Assembly (NCBI RefSeq): GCF_003628535.1
Contig: NZ_RBCI01000017.1
Location: forward strand, 1 to 64,000
Source: Flavisolibacter nicotianae
GTDB taxonomy: Bacteria; Bacteroidota; Bacteroidia; Chitinophagales; Chitinophagaceae
Direction of reading: 5' to 3'
Length of the DNA: 64,000 bases
Numbering within the stretch: the first letter of the stretch is position 1; each line of letters opens with the position of its first letter. Below the pieces are notes generated by a model. It saw only the letters and a list, made by a program, of their open reading frames with translations. It ran no database searches and was not told where the DNA came from. Below, one piece after another: positions 43,836 to 52,735 of the stretch. The translations under genes and the position numbers were made by a program.

Positions 43836-44605
43836 TACCGGATGGGAAGCTGGCTACAAACAGGCAAAAGCTGAACGAAAAAACAGCCCCATGACTGCGG
43901 CCCAAACAAACGCAGATCCCCATAACCATGTGGCTGACCGGTTGCTGAACCAAAAACTTCGGCAACAAAATTGTACATTTGGTTACACCTGATATCCTAC
44001 TGAAACCTTTTACCATCGTCGAAATTTCCGGAAGCCAAGTAAAATGGCTTTCGATTTGAGTACCCATCATCCTCATGACAAGCCGGGAGAAATGCTTTTA
44101 AAGCTGTCCGCATTCTCGTAAAATCTCAATTTTCCTGTGTCGTTCCCGTCGCTCTCTGATTGCATGGCTGGGCCATTCATTCGTGTAGGGGTAACCGGTG
44201 TATGACGCATCCCAAAACAGGGCAATGAACAATTGGATTAAAAGGCCTTTGTCATTTTGTTATCGTTAACTGCTTGTGGTGATTGTCGGGCGGCACAATT
44301 TTTTCTCAACAAGCTGCCATTGAAGTTGCAGCAGGAAAAGTGCATTGTGCCAGAAAACTCCGCCCGGGGACAAGCGGTAAAGAAATGTTGAAGACAGGGA
44401 CCGGGAGGCGGCTCGATAAATGGATAGGCTTAAACTTTGCTAAAGGATTTACTTATCTTTAAATTAACGACGCTACAGGTGTAAGCAGAGTAGGGATAGG
44501 GGCTGTTCGGCTGAAACCGTAAGCAGGGACAAATCAGTTGAAAGGTCCTGGGAAGAAAAGGCACCGGCAATAGTTTTGAGAAAACGAGACAACCATCATT
44601 GATAT
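43836..44605. other. 770-base gene-poor region before the Wzc-like gene
   Basis: No convincing protein gene is seen on either strand; a 103-codon minus-strand frame here has no coding character. TACATTTG near 43973-43980 and TATCTTTA near 44453 resemble -7 boxes but lack a properly spaced TTTG. It is presumably the control region and leader of the second polysaccharide operon, and is long enough to hold an undetected small RNA or regulatory leader. Confidence 0.4.
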
Positions 44606-46933
44606 ATGAATATTCTGACCTATAAAAAAGAAAAAAAAGAAGATAACCTGATCAGCGTGATCAGGTTTCGATTTATCCCTTACTGGCCTCTTTTTATTCT
44701 TTTGCTGGTGGTGAGCGCTATTGGGGCGTGGCTATATTTAAAAACGGTCACCCCTGTTTATCTGGCCTCCGCTTCGGTGGTTATAAAAGATGAAAAAAAG
44801 GGAACGGACGACTCTAAACTCCTCGAATCGCTGAATATTTCCTCCTCGAAGAAAATTGTTGAGAATGAAATTGAGGTGCTCCAGTCAAGAGACTTGATGA
44901 AGAAAGTCGTGACGAAACTGAAGTTGTATGCGCCGGTTTATGAAAAAGGAAGTTTCAAAGACGTGTCAGCCTATACCACTTCTCCGGTTATCATCGAGGC
45001 CAAAGATCCGGACCATACCGCCGCCAAAGACCGCATCTTTTTTACGTTCAACAATGCTGAGTCGGCCGTTACTATCGGTGGCCGTAAATATCCTGTCAAT
45101 TCCTGGGTAACCACCCCATACGGCGTTTTAAAATTCACCCGCAACGCTAATTTTCAGCAAGCCGCAGCCGGCCCTCTCTATTTTACACTGAACCTCCCAG
45201 TGAATACCGCCGGCGGGTTGGTGCAAAACATCAGTGTTAACCCTTCCAGTAAGTCTTCTACGGTATTGGACATTGCCTATCACGATGAGTCGCCAAACCG
45301 TGCACAGGACATCTTGAATGAGCTGATCAGCACTTATACGAAATATACGATTGAAGAAAAGAACAGCATGGCTTCCAGTGCTGTTTCGTTTATCGAAGAG
45401 CGGTTGAAAACCGTGGCCCGCGACCTTGATTCGATCGAGCGCACCCTGCAGAACTACAAGGCAACAAAAGGTATCGTGGATCTGAGCGAGCAGGGAAAAC
45501 AGTTTTTGCAAAACGTAGGTGAGAACGACAGGAAAGTAGGTGACATCAGCGCCCAACTGGCGATCCTGAACCAGGTGGAGAACTACGTGGTCAACAAAGG
45601 CGAAGCGGCCGGGATGGTTCCGTCTACTGTTGGCTTGAGCGACCCCGGCCTGACGAATTTGCTCCAGCGCCTGAGCGAAAATGAGCTGAAGTACGAGTCG
45701 ATGAAAAAAACGGTTGGTGAAAACAACCCAGGCGTAGCTGCCGTGGCAAAAGAGATCGACCAGCTCCGACCAGCGGTGCTCGAGAATATCCGCAACCAGC
45801 AGCGAAGCCTGCAGGCCAGCCGGCGGGACCTGAGCTCCACAAGCGGTACGTACACTTCGATGCTGCGAACCATTCCGCAAAAAGAGCGTGTTCTGCTGGA
45901 TATGAGCCGCCAGCAATCGATTAAAAGCGGGGTGTATTCCTTCCTGCTGCAAAAAAGAGAAGAAGCTGTATTATCATCATCTTCGATCGCGGCCGACAGC
46001 CGGGTCCTTGATTCGGCAGTGGCTTCGTCCGCACCGGTCAGCCCCAAAAAAATGCAGACCTACGCAATGGCCCTGGTACTGGCATTTATCCTGGGCATTG
46101 GCATTGTTAGTGCAAAAGAATTCTTCTCCAATAAAATCCTTTTCCGTTCCGAGATTGAGACCCTTACCGCACTGCCGGTTGCCGGTGAGATCACCAGTGT
46201 CAAACACAAAGACGAACTGGTCATTGTGGATCCGAAAAAGCTTTTCATGGCCGAACAGTTTCGCCAGTTAAGAGCGTCTATTGGACTTTACAGCAAGGTG
46301 GCAAACGAGAAAAAGATCATGATCACGTCCAGTATTTCAGGCGAAGGAAAAAGCTTTATTGCTTCAAACCTGGGTCTTAGCCTTGCCATGTCGGGTAAAA
46401 AAGTGGTCCTGGTTGACTTTGACCTTCGCAGCCCGAAAACATCCAGAACTTTTGGAATGCAGCAGGAAAAAGGCGTAGCCGAATTCCTCGAGGGCAAAAT
46501 AAAAATTGAAACCACCATCCACAAGATCGAAATCGAGCAAAGCGGGTATTCCAATATGTATATTATACCAGCCGGCAGGTCGGAAATCAACCCAACGGAG
46601 TTGTTGCACAGCGACAAAACCAACGAGTTCTTTTCTTACCTGGAAGCCAATTACGACTATGTTCTTGTGGATACGTCGCCGATCGATGCCGTCATTGATG
46701 CATACGTGCTATCGGATTTTTGCGACAAGACCTTGTTTGTTGTTCGCCACGGATACACGCCAAAAACGATCGTGCAGTTGTTCGACAAGAACGCAAAGGT
46801 CAAATCACTGAAAAACCTGGCGATCGTCTTTAACAGCATTAAACCGAGAGGGTTTGCAAAAAATACATACGGTTATGGCTATGGTTATGGCTACACAAAT
46901 GTGTATTCTTCCAAGTACACCGAGCCGACCTGA
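44606..46933 (+). CDS. Wzc-type polysaccharide copolymerase with BY-kinase domain
   Basis: An inner-membrane tyrosine autokinase that controls capsule polymerisation and export. The 775-residue protein has a Wzz domain with a first membrane segment at about 27-47, a periplasmic coiled-coil/GNVR region (about 255-450), and a second membrane segment near 492-512 (TYAMALVLAFILGIGIVSA). The cytoplasmic kinase follows: Walker A SSISGEGKSFIASN (about 573-586), Walker A' VVLVDFDLRSPK (about 599-610), Walker B YVLVDTSPI (about 685-693). A C-terminal cluster of seven tyrosines (NTYGYGYGYGYTNVYSSKY) is the expected autophosphorylation tail. It heads the second locus. No cognate phosphatase is visible. 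Confidence 0.95.
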   Translation: MNILTYKKEKKEDNLISVIRFRFIPYWPLFILLLVVSAIGAWLYLKTVTPVYLASASVVIKDEKKGTDDSKLLESLNISSSKKIVENEIEVLQSRDLMKKVVTKLKLYAPVYEKGSFKDVSAYTTSPVIIEAKDPDHTAAKDRIFFTFNNAESAVTIGGRKYPVNSWVTTPYGVLKFTRNANFQQAAAGPLYFTLNLPVNTAGGLVQNISVNPSSKSSTVLDIAYHDESPNRAQDILNELISTYTKYTIEEKNSMASSAVSFIEERLKTVARDLDSIERTLQNYKATKGIVDLSEQGKQFLQNVGENDRKVGDISAQLAILNQVENYVVNKGEAAGMVPSTVGLSDPGLTNLLQRLSENELKYESMKKTVGENNPGVAAVAKEIDQLRPAVLENIRNQQRSLQASRRDLSSTSGTYTSMLRTIPQKERVLLDMSRQQSIKSGVYSFLLQKREEAVLSSSSIAADSRVLDSAVASSAPVSPKKMQTYAMALVLAFILGIGIVSAKEFFSNKILFRSEIETLTALPVAGEITSVKHKDELVIVDPKKLFMAEQFRQLRASIGLYSKVANEKKIMITSSISGEGKSFIASNLGLSLAMSGKKVVLVDFDLRSPKTSRTFGMQQEKGVAEFLEGKIKIETTIHKIEIEQSGYSNMYIIPAGRSEINPTELLHSDKTNEFFSYLEANYDYVLVDTSPIDAVIDAYVLSDFCDKTLFVVRHGYTPKTIVQLFDKNAKVKSLKNLAIVFNSIKPRGFAKNTYGYGYGYGYTNVYSSKYTEPT

Positions 46934-47235
46934 CGGCAATGACTGGAGGAAAAACACGCATCGGATCAGCAGGAAAATAAATAATTCTTTCATTAACTTG
47001 GTATCGGACTGGTACTGGGATGAGCGAAGCTCTGTTCGCTAAGAAAGAAAAGACCTTTCGTCATTGCAACGCCAACCTCCTGGCGCCGTGCAAATCAAAA
47101 GCCTGGCATGAGATCCGCCCCGCGGCTTCCAGACGTTTCAGTTAGAAATTTCAACACATCAAAAAAGACATTCGCAGTTGTTGGCTGTCCTGAAAAAGGA
47201 ACGCTATTCACTGCAATAAACATTTGCTTTTGGGA
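46934..47235. other. Spacer between Wzc-like gene and flippase
   Basis: About 300 bases without a credible gene. A six-base hairpin AGCGAA-GCTCTG-TTCGCT (47023-47040) is followed by A-rich, not T-rich, sequence, so it is not a standard terminator on the plus strand. Nothing else is recognised. Confidence 0.4.
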
Positions 47236-48606
47236 ATGATGAATTATATTGCTTTACCGATCAGGGCTTTTCGCAGTTATTTCGACAGGGGCCATGCCCG
47301 CAGCACCAACATCGTCAAAAACATCTTTGCTTCCTTTTTTATCAGGGGATGCAGTATCGCTATCAGCCTGGTGCTGGTACCGCTTACCATCCACTATGTC
47401 AATCCCACGCAATACGGTATTTGGCTGACACTCAGCTCGATCATCGGTTGGTTTGGCTTTTTCGACATCGGTTTCGGCAATGGGCTTCGAAACAAGTTTA
47501 CCGAAGCCATGGCCAAAGGCGAGCATGAAAAGGCCCGCGTTTATGTCAGCACGACGTATGCCATCCTTGGCCTGATCATCGGCGTTGTGCTGGCGCTTTT
47601 TCTTTGCATCAATCCCTTCCTGAACTGGGAGAAAATTCTCAATGCCCCGGCCGGGATGGGCGGCCAGCTGCGTATACTCGCCCTGATCGTTTTTGTTTTC
47701 TTTTGCCTGCAGTTCGTTCTGCAACTCATCACAACGATCATTACGGCCAACCAGCAACCTGCCAAAGCGGCCGCCTTCAACCTGCTCGGCAGCGTTTTTT
47801 CGCTGGTCGTCATTTACATTCTTACGAAAACCACGGCCGGGAACCTGGTTTACCTGGGACTGGCCCTGGGTGCTGCGCCGATCGTGGTGCTGACGGCCTC
47901 CACGCTTTGGTTTTTTCAACGCGACTACAGGTTATATGCGCCTTCACTCCGGTATGTGAATATGCGCCATGCGAGAGATTTGATGGGCATCGGGATGAAA
48001 TTTTTTATCATCCAGATTTCCTTCGTAGTCCTGTACCAAACCGATAACATCATCATCGCCCAGCTTTTTGGCCCCACACAGGTAACGCCCTATAACATTG
48101 CCTACAAATATTTTGGCGTTGTGCCGATGATTTTTGGCATATTCATCACCCCGTTCTGGAGCGCCTTTACAGAAGCCTGGATCAAGCAGGATATTCCCTG
48201 GATTAAAGGCACTATGAAAAAGCTGAAGCTGTTCTGGCTTCTCCTTGCCTTCGGCACGCTGACCATGCTTTTGCTTTCGGCGTTTGTTTACCGCTTTTGG
48301 GTGGGCGACCAGGTTGTCATCCCGTTTAATATTTCACTGATCCTGGCCGTTTATGTGCTGGTGAATGCCTGGAACGGCATCTATAGCCAGTTCCTGAATG
48401 GGGTAGGGAAAGTGAAGATCCAATTGTATGCAGGAGTGGTTGGCATGCTCCTGAACATACCCCTGGCAATCGTTTTAGGAAAAGCCGTCGGCGTTGGCGG
48501 CGTTCTGCTGGGAAACGTCATCCTGGGAGTCATCAACATGATTTGGATTTCGATTCAATACAATAAAATCATCAACAACAAAGCCACTGGATTATGGGGG
48601 AAGTAA
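47236..48606 (+). CDS. Oligosaccharide flippase (Wzx/MATE-like)
   Basis: A polytopic membrane protein of about 456 residues and 12-14 hydrophobic segments, with FASFFIRGCSIAISLVLVPL and YVNPTQYGIWLTLSSIIGWF near the N-terminus and an FDIGFGNGLRNKF loop, features of polysaccharide exporters of the MOP superfamily. The frame opens at a TTG at 47224, but ATG at 47236 or 47239 is preferred. Its end overlaps the next gene by 13 bases. It is the second flippase in the window, presumably for the repeat unit of this locus. Confidence 0.9.
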   Translation: MMNYIALPIRAFRSYFDRGHARSTNIVKNIFASFFIRGCSIAISLVLVPLTIHYVNPTQYGIWLTLSSIIGWFGFFDIGFGNGLRNKFTEAMAKGEHEKARVYVSTTYAILGLIIGVVLALFLCINPFLNWEKILNAPAGMGGQLRILALIVFVFFCLQFVLQLITTIITANQQPAKAAAFNLLGSVFSLVVIYILTKTTAGNLVYLGLALGAAPIVVLTASTLWFFQRDYRLYAPSLRYVNMRHARDLMGIGMKFFIIQISFVVLYQTDNIIIAQLFGPTQVTPYNIAYKYFGVVPMIFGIFITPFWSAFTEAWIKQDIPWIKGTMKKLKLFWLLLAFGTLTMLLLSAFVYRFWVGDQVVIPFNISLILAVYVLVNAWNGIYSQFLNGVGKVKIQLYAGVVGMLLNIPLAIVLGKAVGVGGVLLGNVILGVINMIWISIQYNKIINNKATGLWGK

Positions 48607-49406
48607 CTAACATTCTGAAAAAGATTGCCAAAAAAGCAGCCTACCAATACTCGACCGAAGCACGGGAGATCGGGCGGATCAAAAAAATTCCGCGCTACCA
48701 AAATGGTGAGACAAATCTTTTGGGTGGAGACTTCCGTTTTGTTGATTCTGCCTCTTTTATCGGGCAGTATTTTTCGGTATTGAATGGCAGCGTGTACAAG
48801 TTCAGGGCCGATACCGATGAACCACTGATCATCGACTGCGGCGCCAACATCGGCATGAGCATTCTTTATTTTAAAAAGCTCTATCCCAAGGCCCGGATCA
48901 TTGCCTTTGAGCCGGATAAGAAAATCTTTTCCACCCTGGAAAAAAATGTCGAGGCTCGTGGCTTTCGTAATGTAACGCTGGTGAACAAAGGTGTTTGGAA
49001 TACGGAGGGTACGCTACGTTTCCGGGCGGAAGGTGCCGACGGCGGCAGCATTGTCGGGGAGAATGGCAGCACTGCAGGAGATGTGGCCATCACGGAAATC
49101 GAAACAACGAGCCTGAAACCCTACCTTGAGGGCAAAGTTGATTTCCTCAAACTTGATATTGAAGGAGCAGAGGCCGTGGTGATCGAAGATTGCAAGGATT
49201 TGTTACAAAACGTGCAGCATCTTTTTATTGAATACCATTCCATTGCCAATGAGCCACAGCGGCTAGACGAGATTCTGCGTGCCCTGCGTGCCAGTGGCTT
49301 CCGGTATTATATCGAATCGGCCATTATCAACAACCGCACGCCGTTCCTTGGACCCGAAACACTCAACAACTTCGACAACTTTTTGAATATCTATGCAAAC
49401 AGATAA
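48594..49406 (+). CDS. FkbM-family SAM-dependent methyltransferase
   Basis: The 270-residue protein has the FkbM motifs PLIIDCGANIGMSILYFKKL (77-96), IIAFEPDKKIFSTLEKNV (102-119), LVNKGVWNTEGTL and FLKLDIEGAEAVVIED (about 183-198). Likely role: O-methylation of a sugar in the polysaccharide. It starts 13 bases inside the flippase gene and overlaps the following GT4 gene by 14 bases, so the three genes are translationally linked. It is only a distant relative of the FkbM protein at 8062. Confidence 0.92.
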   Translation: MGEVTNILKKIAKKAAYQYSTEAREIGRIKKIPRYQNGETNLLGGDFRFVDSASFIGQYFSVLNGSVYKFRADTDEPLIIDCGANIGMSILYFKKLYPKARIIAFEPDKKIFSTLEKNVEARGFRNVTLVNKGVWNTEGTLRFRAEGADGGSIVGENGSTAGDVAITEIETTSLKPYLEGKVDFLKLDIEGAEAVVIEDCKDLLQNVQHLFIEYHSIANEPQRLDEILRALRASGFRYYIESAIINNRTPFLGPETLNNFDNFLNIYANR

Positions 49407-50709
49407 GCCAGCCAGGGTCTTGTGGTTTACGAATACGCCTTCACTCGCTGCTGAAATGCTGAACCTTCCGACAATCGGTGGAGGTTGGATCAATTCGCTG
49501 GAGGAAAAGATCGGCGCTGTTGCGCAAATCGAATTGGGCGTGGCCTTCCGGCACGGACAGGGTGCCTTGCAAAAATTTTCGAAGAACCGAACGACCTATT
49601 TCGCCATCCCGGACAACACATCCAAAAAGAAACTGCTCGCTGACAGGCACCGCAATCGCCTGGACAATGAAAGCCTGGTAAATTATTGTGTGCAGATCGT
49701 CAACGAGTACAAGCCCGATGTGATCAATATTTTCGGGACCGAAGACGCGTTTGGCCTGCTTATCGACAAGGTCAACGTGCCGGTGGTGATTCACCTGCAG
49801 GGAATCCTGTCCGTGTACGAATTGAAATGGTTTTCCGGGAATGTGTCAAAGTCGGACCTTGTCCGTCATTCTTCCCTGAAAAGTTTTTTAAAAGCCGAAA
49901 GCCTGTTACATGGGTACCGGTATTTTCAAAAAGCAGCCGAACGGGAACGGAAAATATTCAGACTGGGCCGCTATTTTATGGGACGGACGGACTGGGACAA
50001 ACGTGTTACTCAGGTTCTTTCGCCGGAGGCCCGTTATTTTCACAGCGACGAAATGCTGCGGAAAGAATTTTTCCGGGCTTGCTGGCAAAAGGATGCGCAA
50101 AAAGCGAAGGTGTTTGTTTCGACCATCCAGGCCAACATTTACAAAGGACTCGAAACAATTTTGGAAGCAGCCGCCTTGCTGAAAAAAAACAACGCTTTTC
50201 CATACCAGTGGCTGGTCGCCGGTATTCCCGGTGACCATGTGCTGGTGAAAATATTTGAGAAAAAGACAGGCTTGAAATTCAGTGATGTCGATGTGCATTT
50301 TGTAGGAAAGCTGACGGCTGGCGACCTGGTACAAACCGAACTGAATGCCGACCTTTTTATTCATCCCTCGCATATCGACAACAGTGCAAACAGTATTTGC
50401 GAAGCCATGCTGCTGGGAATGCCGGTGATTGCCACCTATGCCGGCGGCACCGGTTCGTTGCTGGTTGATAATAAAGAAGGTCTACTGGTGCAGGACGGCG
50501 ACCCCTATGCCCTCGCAGGAGCCATCCTTGAGTTGATAAAAAATCCGGGGTTTGCGGCCGATTTGGGACGCAATGCACGCAAACGGGCATTGGAGCGCCA
50601 TCACCCGGATGCGATCGTTCAAAACCTCCTTAACATCTATGCATCCATTGGCAACGTCAATATCGTGAAGCAAAAAGAAGCCCTGCCGGTGGAAGACGTG
50701 GCCAATTAA
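49393..50709 (+). CDS. GT4-family glycosyltransferase
   Basis: A 438-residue GT-B protein. The N-domain begins RVLWFTNTPSLAAEML (8-23) and includes KPDVINIFGTEDAFGLLIDK. The C-domain has VFVSTIQANIYKGLETILEA, IHPSHIDNSANSICEAMLLG and GMPVIATYAGGTGSLL with a conserved glutamate at SICEAM. It overlaps the FkbM gene by 14 bases. The ARYFMGRTDWDKR-like stretch (about 194-207) is typical of a bacterial GT4 branch. Substrate is unknown. Confidence 0.9.
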   Translation: MQTDKPARVLWFTNTPSLAAEMLNLPTIGGGWINSLEEKIGAVAQIELGVAFRHGQGALQKFSKNRTTYFAIPDNTSKKKLLADRHRNRLDNESLVNYCVQIVNEYKPDVINIFGTEDAFGLLIDKVNVPVVIHLQGILSVYELKWFSGNVSKSDLVRHSSLKSFLKAESLLHGYRYFQKAAERERKIFRLGRYFMGRTDWDKRVTQVLSPEARYFHSDEMLRKEFFRACWQKDAQKAKVFVSTIQANIYKGLETILEAAALLKKNNAFPYQWLVAGIPGDHVLVKIFEKKTGLKFSDVDVHFVGKLTAGDLVQTELNADLFIHPSHIDNSANSICEAMLLGMPVIATYAGGTGSLLVDNKEGLLVQDGDPYALAGAILELIKNPGFAADLGRNARKRALERHHPDAIVQNLLNIYASIGNVNIVKQKEALPVEDVAN

Positions 50710-50778
50710 AAAGAGATCCGGTTTACCTGTCAAACAGCATGAAAACAACCCAATCACCAAGTCAATTAATTTGGAGCC

Positions 50779-52044
50779 ATGAATAAATATTGTTTGAATT
50801 TATTCAGTGTCCTGTACCCATTCTACCCATTTTGGGCCTGGTTGTGTTTTTCGTTTGCCCACAAGCCGATTGAGCTGGTGGTTACCAGCCTGCTGTTTCC
50901 GCTGGCGATCTATTTTTTGATCTACCAGAACAAGCGGCTGCCGAATTACCTGGTGTGCTTCCTGCTCTTTACCGCTTACCACGTTGGGTCGGCCTTTGTG
51001 AACGATGCGCTGCCGGATGGATCGAGCAAATTGTATTTTATTCTTTCCGATTCCAACGTACTGGCCGCCCTGTTTTTTATCGTGGTGGAAAATACGCAGT
51101 TCGACGAACGATTTATCGAGCGGATGAACAGGAACATCCTGGTGGTTCTTTTTTTGTCACTGGTCGTGAGCATATTGCAGACGAGAGACGTGCACTTCTT
51201 TTTTAATTCGGCGGTGGATTACGACCTGTCGTACACCAATGAAGAGCGGCTGCCCTCTATCTACAGCTGGACGGGACTAAACTCGGTGGGTGTGACCTTT
51301 CCCATTCTCGTGGCCATCGCGATCAGCGTATACGAAAGTAAAACGCCGATCCTGGCAATGTCGATCCTGACCGGCATCATCGTGGCATTCCTTACCAAAG
51401 GCCGCTACATCATGATCTCCACGATCATTGCGTTCATGCAGTTGTTCTTCTCGAGAAAATATTCAATGACACGCAAGCTTTATTTTGTTGGTGCCTTTGT
51501 GGCCCTGATCGCCGTGGCGGGAGTGGTTGCGCAAAAGGCCAATTTCAACATCAACGACGTTATTGAAAAACGGATCCTTGAAAAAGAGTCGGATTTCGCT
51601 TCCGCCAAGGCCAGGGTTTTGTCCTACGAAGTATTCCTGAAGGTGTTTCCCGAACATCCCCTGTTTGGCGTCGGTCCCAAAACACGACCGGACGTCATTG
51701 CGATGCTGCAGGGGGAAGCACCGCTGATCCACGTTGGTTACCTGTGCTTTTTATATTTCTATGGTGTCGTTGGATTTGGGTTTCTCTTGCTCGCCCTTTT
51801 CTTCCTGTTGAAAGATGCCTGGGGCGTTGGCCGGCAATACGGCTTTTGGGCCAGCTTCTATGGCCTTCTTGGGTTTTGCTTTGCCAATGCCACGATGGTG
51901 TATTTTAATTTCAGCGAGATGGGAATTGTGCTGGCTGTCATCTATATCCGGTTCCTGAAATCCATTTATATCGTGGAAATCGACGAAAACGAGATCACGG
52001 AGGAAGCCCTGTTAACTGATAATCTGCCCGTAGCTTATGACTAA
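50779..52044 (+). CDS. O-antigen polymerase/ligase-like membrane protein (Wzy candidate)
   Basis: A 421-residue protein with about 10-11 hydrophobic segments. The periplasmic region has a Wzy_C-like segment near VFPEHPLFGVGPKTRPDVI (about 292-310) followed by LIHVGYLCFLYFYGVVGFGF, as in O-antigen ligases and polymerases (H-N/G-x-x-L type layout). It probably polymerises the repeat unit of the second locus. It overlaps the next gene by eight bases. Low sequence conservation means ligase versus polymerase cannot be settled. Confidence 0.82.
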   Translation: MNKYCLNLFSVLYPFYPFWAWLCFSFAHKPIELVVTSLLFPLAIYFLIYQNKRLPNYLVCFLLFTAYHVGSAFVNDALPDGSSKLYFILSDSNVLAALFFIVVENTQFDERFIERMNRNILVVLFLSLVVSILQTRDVHFFFNSAVDYDLSYTNEERLPSIYSWTGLNSVGVTFPILVAIAISVYESKTPILAMSILTGIIVAFLTKGRYIMISTIIAFMQLFFSRKYSMTRKLYFVGAFVALIAVAGVVAQKANFNINDVIEKRILEKESDFASAKARVLSYEVFLKVFPEHPLFGVGPKTRPDVIAMLQGEAPLIHVGYLCFLYFYGVVGFGFLLLALFFLLKDAWGVGRQYGFWASFYGLLGFCFANATMVYFNFSEMGIVLAVIYIRFLKSIYIVEIDENEITEEALLTDNLPVAYD

Positions 52045-52660
52045 AAATGTGTTGACAAAAATTACCCAGGACAGAGGAAGCTGGTGGGTTCACAAATCCG
52101 ACAATCTTTTCTCTTCCTTTTACAAGGCCACTTCCGGTTTTTTGGTGGCCATTATTGCCAAATTAAGAGGCATCAACGTTGCGAAAGGATGCCGGTTTTA
52201 CGGCATTCCCCACTTCCGTCGCTATCCCTTCTCACAAATAGAGATTGGAAAGAATTGCACCTTTCGTTCCGACCAGACCTCCAACCTGATCGGCGTGAAT
52301 CGCAAATGCATCCTGTCGACCCACGAAGAGAATGCAACGATCGTCATCGGCGAAAACTGCGGCTTCAGCGGGGTGACCATTGGGGCGGCCAAAGACATCC
52401 GGATCGGCAACAATGTACTCTGCGGGGCCAATTCGGTCATCACCGATTTCGACTGGCACACCGATATCAGCAAAACGGAACCGGCACCGGTGGTCATCCA
52501 CGACAACGTGTGGATCGGCCTCAATTGCGTTGTACTGAAAGGCGTTGAGATTGGCGAAAATTCCATCATCGGCGCTAACAGTCTTGTGGTGCGGGACATT
52601 CCGCCAAACGTGATTGCCGGCGGTAATCCGTGTAAAGTGCTCAAAACAATCAACCCTTAA
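52037..52660 (+). CDS. Hexapeptide-repeat acyltransferase (WbbJ-like)
   Basis: A 207-residue left-handed beta-helix transferase, probably acetylating a sugar with acetyl-CoA. Hexapeptide turns run from IEIGKNCTFRS (about 70) to IIGANSLVVRDIPPNVIAGG (about 177-196). FDWHTDISKTEP (about 138-149) has the catalytic-type histidine, and HDNVWIGLNCVVLKGVEIGE (about 155-174) is the standard C-terminal segment of the maltose/galactoside acetyltransferase group. It overlaps the Wzy candidate and precedes the MBOAT-SGNH pair, giving three acylation-type genes in a row. Confidence 0.9.
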   Translation: MTKNVLTKITQDRGSWWVHKSDNLFSSFYKATSGFLVAIIAKLRGINVAKGCRFYGIPHFRRYPFSQIEIGKNCTFRSDQTSNLIGVNRKCILSTHEENATIVIGENCGFSGVTIGAAKDIRIGNNVLCGANSVITDFDWHTDISKTEPAPVVIHDNVWIGLNCVVLKGVEIGENSIIGANSLVVRDIPPNVIAGGNPCKVLKTINP

Positions 52661-52735
52661 AACAAACCATTCATTTCAATTTCCTGGTAACGCAATCGGT
52701 ACCCAAACGAGCGAACCAACCAAAACCCGTCCGCC

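Noticed and set aside
43765-44076. A 103-codon minus-strand frame in the gap before the Wzc-like gene
   Set aside because: It overlaps the small plus-strand gene and has no coding character.
47023-47040. Hairpin AGCGAA-GCTCTG-TTCGCT as a terminator of the Wzc-like gene
   Set aside because: Short stem and no T-run on the plus strand.
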